From: Betaproteobacteria bacterium Ga0077527
GTDB taxonomy: Bacteria; Pseudomonadota; Gammaproteobacteria; Burkholderiales; SG8-41
DNA length: 64,000 nt
NCBI GenBank assembly: GCA_001464815.1
Contig: LNDW01000018.1
Span: forward strand, 1 to 64,000
Direction of reading: 5' to 3'
A program made the position numbers and the translations under genes. Below, in pieces: positions 59,629 to 64,000 of the stretch. The notes below the pieces were generated by a model, which had not been told where the DNA came from, ran no database searches, and worked only from the letters and a program-made list of their open reading frames with translations. Every line of letters begins with the position of its first letter. Positions within the stretch are counted from its first letter, which is position 1.

Positions 59629-59946
59629 TCAGATTTGGCCGGTGGTCAGCCAGCGGCCGAGAAAATAGATGCCAACGGCGATGAAGGCGAACAGCACAAA
59701 ATCCGGGAGTTTGCTTTCGCGTTTGCCGCCAACCTGCGCCGAGTGCAGAGTCTTGATCACGAACAGCGCGGCAATGATCAGCACGATGGTCATAATCGGC
59801 GCTTGGTAGTGAGCCTCCCACAACGCCCCCAGGCCCTGTGAAAGCCAGCCGTCTTCCCGGAACAGGTGATAGGTGATGCCACCGATGCCGAGCAGCACCA
59901 GGCCACCGACGAGAATCGAACCGAGGAGTGTGAACAGGGGGCTCAT
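59629..59946 (-). CDS. Small membrane protein, function unknown
   Basis: 105 residues from the ATG giving MSPLFTLLGSILVGG. Three hydrophobic segments (LLGSILVGGLVLLGIGGI; APIMTIVLIIAALFVI; FVLFAFIAVGIYFLG). No family recognised. Located upstream of the RidA gene on the same strand, divergent from tsaB. Confidence 0.72.
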   Translation of the reverse strand: MSPLFTLLGSILVGGLVLLGIGGITYHLFREDGWLSQGLGALWEAHYQAPIMTIVLIIAALFVIKTLHSAQVGGKRESKLPDFVLFAFIAVGIYFLGRWLTTGQI

Positions 59947-60095
59947 GACAGGTGACTCATGACGGATCTTGACGTCCTTGGGGAAAGAGGCTGAAGCGGC
60001 TGAAAGTATAACCCAGCCCGGCTTCGTCACGCAGGTGCTGGGCTACAATGCGCCGCGTTGTGGAACTGAAATTTTCCCGGGTTGATCCGCCTTTC

Positions 60096-60767
60096 ATGAA
60101 CATCCTTGCGCTCGACACCTCGACTGAATTCTGCAGCGCGGCACTCAGCTGCGATGACCGGGTCATCGAGCGCGGGACCATCGCCGGCCAGTCCCATTCG
60201 ACGCTGCTGCTGGGCATGATCGACAGTTTGTTTGCCGAAAGCGGCCTGCATTATTCCGCGCTCGACGGCATTGCCTATGGCGAGGGGCCCGGCGCTTTCA
60301 CCGGTCTGCGTATTGCCTGCGCGGTGGTGCAGGGTATTGCCTTTGCCCATGACCTGCCGGTATCAGGTGTCGGCACCCTGCGCGCGCTGGCCGCACGCAG
60401 TGGCGTGGAGCGGGTGATTGCCTGCCTCGATGCACGGATGGCTGAGGTCTACCATGCGGCCTATCTGCGGGAGGGCGGTGCGTGGCGCGAGGTATCGGCG
60501 CCGCGGGTTTGCCCGCCAGCCGCGGTACCGCTGCCGGAGGCCGCAGGCTGGACAGGTTGCGGCAGCGGTTTTGCCGCTTACGGCGAAATCCTGCGCGGCC
60601 GTCTGGGTGCCGCACTGCAATCCAGCCAAGCGAGCTTGATGCCTCATGCGCGGGAGATTGCAGCACTGGCCGCGCCGGAGTTTGCCGCGGGCCGCGGCCG
60701 TGCCGCCGAATTCGCGGTTCCGGTCTATGTGCGCGACAAGGTCGCGCTGAAAACCGGCGAACGATGA
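60096..60767 (+). CDS. tsaB: TsaB, tRNA t6A37 threonylcarbamoyltransferase subunit
   Basis: 223 residues from ATG 60096 (MNILALDTSTEFCSAAL). Actin-like ASKHA fold with GEGPGAFTGLRIA, typical TsaB. It pairs with TsaD to form threonylcarbamoyladenosine at tRNA position 37. The stop overlaps the rimI ATG (ATGA). Upstream in-frame codons (from 60048) lack the conserved start. Confidence 0.96.
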   Translation: MNILALDTSTEFCSAALSCDDRVIERGTIAGQSHSTLLLGMIDSLFAESGLHYSALDGIAYGEGPGAFTGLRIACAVVQGIAFAHDLPVSGVGTLRALAARSGVERVIACLDARMAEVYHAAYLREGGAWREVSAPRVCPPAAVPLPEAAGWTGCGSGFAAYGEILRGRLGAALQSSQASLMPHAREIAALAAPEFAAGRGRAAEFAVPVYVRDKVALKTGER

Positions 60768-61240
60768 GCGCCAGGCCGGACACGCTGACCCAAATGCGGC
60801 AGATGGGCGCCGGCGACCTCGACAGGGTGAGCGCGATCGAGCGCGTCATCTACAGCCATCCCTGGACACGCGGCAACTTCGCCGATTCTCTGGCCGCGGG
60901 TTATCACTGCTGGGTGCTCGAACGGGATGGCCTGCTTGCCGGATATGTGGTGACGATGATCGCCGCGGGTGAAGCGCACCTGCTCAATCTCAGTGTCGCG
61001 GCGCCATTGCAGCGCCAGGGCCTGGGCAGCGAGCTGCTGCGTTTTGTGCTGCAACTGGCGCGGGATTGTGCGGCGGTCACCATTTATCTGGAGGTGCGTG
61101 AATCCAATGCCGCGGCGCGGGCCTTGTATGCGCGCCACGGTTTCTCCGAAGTCGGTACGCGCAAGGGTTATTATCCGGCGAGTTATCCGGCAAATGAGGG
61201 GCGGGAGGATGCAGTGACCATGACCAGAGTGCTGATTTGA
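60764..61240 (+). CDS. rimI: RimI, ribosomal protein S18 N-alpha-acetyltransferase
   Basis: 158 residues. GNAT fold with acetyl-CoA loop LQRQGLGSELL, then VRESNAAARALYARHGF. It overlaps tsaB by 4 nt, the common tsaB-rimI arrangement. Acetylates S18 and possibly other N-termini. Confidence 0.95.
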   Translation: MSARPDTLTQMRQMGAGDLDRVSAIERVIYSHPWTRGNFADSLAAGYHCWVLERDGLLAGYVVTMIAAGEAHLLNLSVAAPLQRQGLGSELLRFVLQLARDCAAVTIYLEVRESNAAARALYARHGFSEVGTRKGYYPASYPANEGREDAVTMTRVLI

Positions 61241-61255
61241 GTAAGATGGGTTGAA

Positions 61256-62068
61256 ATGAGCGGCGAACGTACGGGCAGGCAGGTCGAGATGCTGCGCGAG
61301 ATGGGCATCACGCCGTTGTGGCGGCTGCGTACGGCCGCTGCTGAAGCGGTCAATGAGGAAGTGACACCCGTACCGGCAGCTGTTGTCGCTGCGCCGCAAC
61401 CCGCTTTGGCGGCCGCGCCGGCGAGCGCGCGGGTGTCCGAACCCGAACTTGCGCCCACGGTGGCGATGACTGCAGGCGACGTCGCGGAGATGGATTGGCC
61501 GGCACTGAAGAGCTGTGTTGCCGGCTGCACCGCCTGCGGCCTGCACAAGACGCGCAACAAGACGGTGTTCGGTGTCGGTGACGAGCGGGCGGACTGGCTG
61601 TTTGTGGGTGAGGGGCCGGGTGCCGATGAAGACATGCAGGGCAAACCTTTTGTCGGCCAGGCCGGCAAGCTGCTCGACAACATGCTCGCTGCCATCGAAC
61701 TCAAGCGCGGCAGCAATGTGTATATCGCCAACATCGTCAAATGCCGGCCGCCGGGCAACCGCAATCCCCAACCCCAAGAAGCCGTTTCCTGCAGCGGCTA
61801 CCTGAAGCGCCAGATCAGCCTGATCAGACCGCGGCTGATAGTCGCACTGGGCAAGGTCGCCGCGGTCAACCTGCTCGGACGCGATGCCAGCATCTCCAGC
61901 CTGCGCGGCGCGGTGCATGAATATCAGGGCATCCCGCTGATCGTCACCTACCATCCGGCCTATCTGTTGCGCACGCTGTCTGACAAGGCCAAAGCCTGGG
62001 AAGACCTGTGCTTTGCGGTCGAAACCATGCGTGCCCTTGCGGCCACTGCGCGACCCGCGCCCCCCTAA
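61256..62068 (+). CDS. Family 4 uracil-DNA glycosylase (Fe-S type)
   Basis: 270 residues. Active-site motifs GEGPGADEDMQGKPFVG (residues about 118-134) and a late TYHPAYLLR. Fe-S cysteines C91 and C94 (GCTACGLH) and two later ones (IVKCRPPGNRNP; AVSCSGYL). It removes uracil from DNA. An Ala/Pro/Val-rich linker (about 35-75) precedes the catalytic domain. It is 16 nt after rimI, giving the tsaB-rimI-udg set. Confidence 0.95.
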   Translation: MSGERTGRQVEMLREMGITPLWRLRTAAAEAVNEEVTPVPAAVVAAPQPALAAAPASARVSEPELAPTVAMTAGDVAEMDWPALKSCVAGCTACGLHKTRNKTVFGVGDERADWLFVGEGPGADEDMQGKPFVGQAGKLLDNMLAAIELKRGSNVYIANIVKCRPPGNRNPQPQEAVSCSGYLKRQISLIRPRLIVALGKVAAVNLLGRDASISSLRGAVHEYQGIPLIVTYHPAYLLRTLSDKAKAWEDLCFAVETMRALAATARPAPP

Positions 62069-62271
62069 CCTGGTTGCGGGCGGTTCCAATTTGGTTGGCG
62101 TCCGATATGTGCACTGACGGCACTCCCAATTGATCCAGTTGCGGTAAAGTTCCTCCACTCCGGTCAGCCGACGCGCAGGCACATGCACGCAGCCACCGGC
62201 AAACTTGCGGGAGGAGCCACCTTGCAGCCAGTTTCGACCGGCATCACCGGGCGCAGCAGCAGGAGCGAAGC

Positions 62272-63768
62272 ATGATTGACGCCATTACGGCGGGTCTGTT
62301 TGCCCTGCTGACACCACAGGCTCTGCTGTTCCTGCTGATCGGCGTGGTCTATGGCCTGGTGATCGGCATCCTGCCGGGGCTGGGCGGCGTGGTGGCCATG
62401 GCGCTGCTGTTGCCCTTCACCTACGGCTTCGATCCGGTGGCGACGCTGGCGCTGCTGCTCGGCGCCCACATCGCCACCATCTGGGGCGATTCGGTGACCA
62501 GCATACTGTTCAGCGTGCCCGGCTCGGCCAAGGGCCTCGCGCTGTGCTTCGACGGCTACCCGATGACCAAGCAGGGCCAGGCCAAACGCGCGCTGTCGGC
62601 CTCCGCCACCGGCGCGTTGATGGGCGGCATCATCGGCGCGATCTTCCTCGCGCTGTGCATCCCGCTGATCCGGCCGGTGATCCTCGCACTGGGGCCCAGT
62701 GAATACCTGATGATGGCGCTGTGGGGCCTCACCGTGATCGCCACCTTCAGCGACGGTTCGCTGATGAAGGGCCTCACCGCCAGCGTGCTGGGTGTGCTCA
62801 CCGCCTTCATCGGCATGGACGTGGTGACCGCAACGCCGCGCTTCACCTTCGGCAGCGAATTCCTGATGGACGGCATTTCCTTCCCGGTGGCGATGATCGG
62901 GCTGTTTGCGGTGTCGGAAATGATGAAGATGTCGATCCGCGGCACGCCGATCATCGACCGTTCGCTGGTGCGCGAGGACAGCACCGTGTGGCAGGGAATC
63001 CGTGATGCCTTCAGCCACTGGTGGCTGGTGATCCGCTCCAGCCTGCTCGGGCTGTGGATCGGCGTGCTGCCGGGCGTCGGCGCCAGCGTGGCCGGGCTTG
63101 CCGCCTACGCCCAGGCGGCGCAGACCTCGAAGACGCCGGAGCGCTTCGGCAAGGGCGCGGTGGAGGGCGTGATCGCGCCCGACGCGACCATGGGCGCCAA
63201 CGAGGGCGGGGGGCTGATGCCCACGCTCGCCTTCGGCATACCCGGCGGCGAGAGCATGGCCATCCTGCTGGTCGCCTTCATCGGTCTCGGCATCGTGCCG
63301 GGGCCGGAGATGCTGACCAAGAACCTCGACATCGTGTTCAGCATGGTGTGGATCATCGTGCTCGCCAACATCGTGGTCACCGTGATCGGGCTGGGAATCA
63401 CACCCTGGCTGGCGCGGCTGCCCTCGCTGCAGGCCAACCTGATGGTGCCGATCGTGCTCTCGGTGTGTTTCGTCGGCGCCTATGCCACCCGCGGCCGCAT
63501 CGAGGACGTGCTGGTGGCGGCGGTGTTCGGCGTGGTCGGCTATGTGATGGACAAGTACCGCTATTCGCGCGCCAACTTCGTCATCGGCATGGTGCTGGCG
63601 GTGATGATCGAGCGCAACCTGCACATCTCGCTGAACCTCTACGGCAAGGATTTCCTGCTTGACCGGCCGATCGCGCTGGCGATGCTGTTGTTCGTGCTGT
63701 TCACCGCCGTGTTGCCGTTCTGGCGCGCAAGAAGGAAAAAGCGCGGCGTGAGGGGGGGTGCGGCATGA
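62272..63768 (+). CDS. TctA-family tripartite tricarboxylate transporter large permease
   Basis: 498 residues with about 12 membrane helices. Internal repeats GILPGLGGVVAMALLLP and GVLPGVGASVAGLAAY carry the family's LPG-G core; also GDSVTSILFSVPGS and TMGANEGGGLMPT. This permease works with a TctB subunit and a TctC/Bug receptor. Its stop overlaps the start of the next gene. No receptor gene is adjacent within the window, so one of the four Bug proteins or one beyond the edge may supply it. Confidence 0.95.
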   Translation: MIDAITAGLFALLTPQALLFLLIGVVYGLVIGILPGLGGVVAMALLLPFTYGFDPVATLALLLGAHIATIWGDSVTSILFSVPGSAKGLALCFDGYPMTKQGQAKRALSASATGALMGGIIGAIFLALCIPLIRPVILALGPSEYLMMALWGLTVIATFSDGSLMKGLTASVLGVLTAFIGMDVVTATPRFTFGSEFLMDGISFPVAMIGLFAVSEMMKMSIRGTPIIDRSLVREDSTVWQGIRDAFSHWWLVIRSSLLGLWIGVLPGVGASVAGLAAYAQAAQTSKTPERFGKGAVEGVIAPDATMGANEGGGLMPTLAFGIPGGESMAILLVAFIGLGIVPGPEMLTKNLDIVFSMVWIIVLANIVVTVIGLGITPWLARLPSLQANLMVPIVLSVCFVGAYATRGRIEDVLVAAVFGVVGYVMDKYRYSRANFVIGMVLAVMIERNLHISLNLYGKDFLLDRPIALAMLLFVLFTAVLPFWRARRKKRGVRGGAA

Positions 63769-64000
63769 CGCGACGAATGCAGGAGAACCTGATGTCGGTG
63801 GCGATGCTGGCGCTGTTCGGCGGGGTGTTGTGGCTGTGCCAGGATTTCGGGCCGCGGGCGCGCATGATCCCGCAGCCGCTGGCAGTGTTCGGCATCGTGC
63901 TCACGCTGATCCAGATGGTCTGGCACAACCTCGGGCATGAAGAGCCGCCGACGATGGAAATGATCAGCGTCGATGCCAATGCCATACCCGCCGGGGGCGA
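63765..64000 (+). CDS. TctB-like small permease (partial, runs off the end)
   Basis: First 78 codons only. ATG 63765 overlaps the tctA stop by 4 nt (ATGA). The sequence starts MTRRMQENLMSVAMLALFGG and has two hydrophobic segments (ALFGGVLWLC; PLAVFGIVLTLIQMVW) with DFGPRARMIPQ between them, a pattern seen near the start of TctB proteins. The position right after TctA supports the call. The rest lies outside the window. Confidence 0.8.
   Translation, partial: MTRRMQENLMSVAMLALFGGVLWLCQDFGPRARMIPQPLAVFGIVLTLIQMVWHNLGHEEPPTMEMISVDANAIPAGG

Noticed and set aside
62164-63624. Long - strand open frame opposite TctA
   Set aside because: Rich in His, Asp, Gln and Arg with no domain; mirror of a membrane-protein gene with full family motifs on the + strand.
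1-64000. CRISPR array, tRNA, rRNA, insertion sequence or prophage
   Set aside because: No regularly spaced repeats, no tRNA-like TTCGA arms with cloverleaf context, no rRNA core sequences and no transposase, integrase or phage structural genes were recognised by reading.

Overview
The window is 64 kb of high-GC, gene-dense chromosome from a proteobacterium, most likely a betaproteobacterium of the Burkholderiales type. The basis is inference. There are four Bug/TctC-type periplasmic solute receptors, a class strongly expanded in Burkholderiales, plus a TctA/TctB permease pair, an OmpR/EnvZ pair, IspD/IspF, TsaB/RimI and Suf iron-sulfur assembly. I found no rRNA, tRNA, CRISPR array, insertion sequence or phage gene.

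Layout. 1-4116: Fe-S assembly cluster (end of sufC, sufD, sufS, sufU, Nfu scaffold, Rieske ferredoxin). 4247-13645: three Bug receptors mixed with a membrane DUF457 protein, a small c-type cytochrome, serB, a hydrolase, a LysR regulator and a TauD/TfdA-like dioxygenase. 13814-20741: heavy-metal RND efflux operon with a CzcI-like protein, outer-membrane channel, free-standing accessory protein, adaptor, pump and His-rich periplasmic protein. 20890-32302: prfC, an XRE-cupin regulator coupled to a DJ-1/PfpI protein and divergent from an orphan TRAP receptor, RidA-like and metallo-beta-lactamase-fold proteins, mfd, and a PQQ-type sugar dehydrogenase. 32430-35133: accessory block (VapBC, orphan HicB, HNH nuclease, serine hydrolase); its last two genes are clearly more AT-rich than their surroundings. 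35186-45368: rhodanese, Ca2+/cation antiporter, small membrane proteins, a cupin-rubredoxin fusion beside a second TauD-like dioxygenase, and a reverse-strand operon with a CDF zinc exporter. 45436-53802: ABC-F ATPase, Bug receptor convergent with an enolase-superfamily enzyme, small HD hydrolase, FBT-like transporter, AMMECR1 protein, ispDF. 53857-62068: cNMP-binding protein, envZ/ompR divergent from an EF-hand/Cys-repeat gene pair, a DGQHR-domain protein, RidA, tsaB-rimI-uracil-DNA glycosylase. 62272-64000: TctA and the start of a TctB-like protein.

The main non-genic signals are: (1) a dispersed AT-rich motif, core ATTG[A/T]TTT[T/A]ATTG, seen about ten times and often right at gene 3' ends; (2) two matching palindromes with the same 3-bp spacer in the XRE/TRAP divergent region, one lying across a promoter; (3) two extragenic-type repeats, apparently domesticated in frame inside mfd; and (4) a perfect palindrome across the vapBC promoter region. 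The best candidates for under-described biology are the split-adaptor metal efflux operon, the cupin-rubredoxin fusion, the Cys-repeat EF-hand protein opposite ompR, and the XRE/DJ-1/TRAP regulon.
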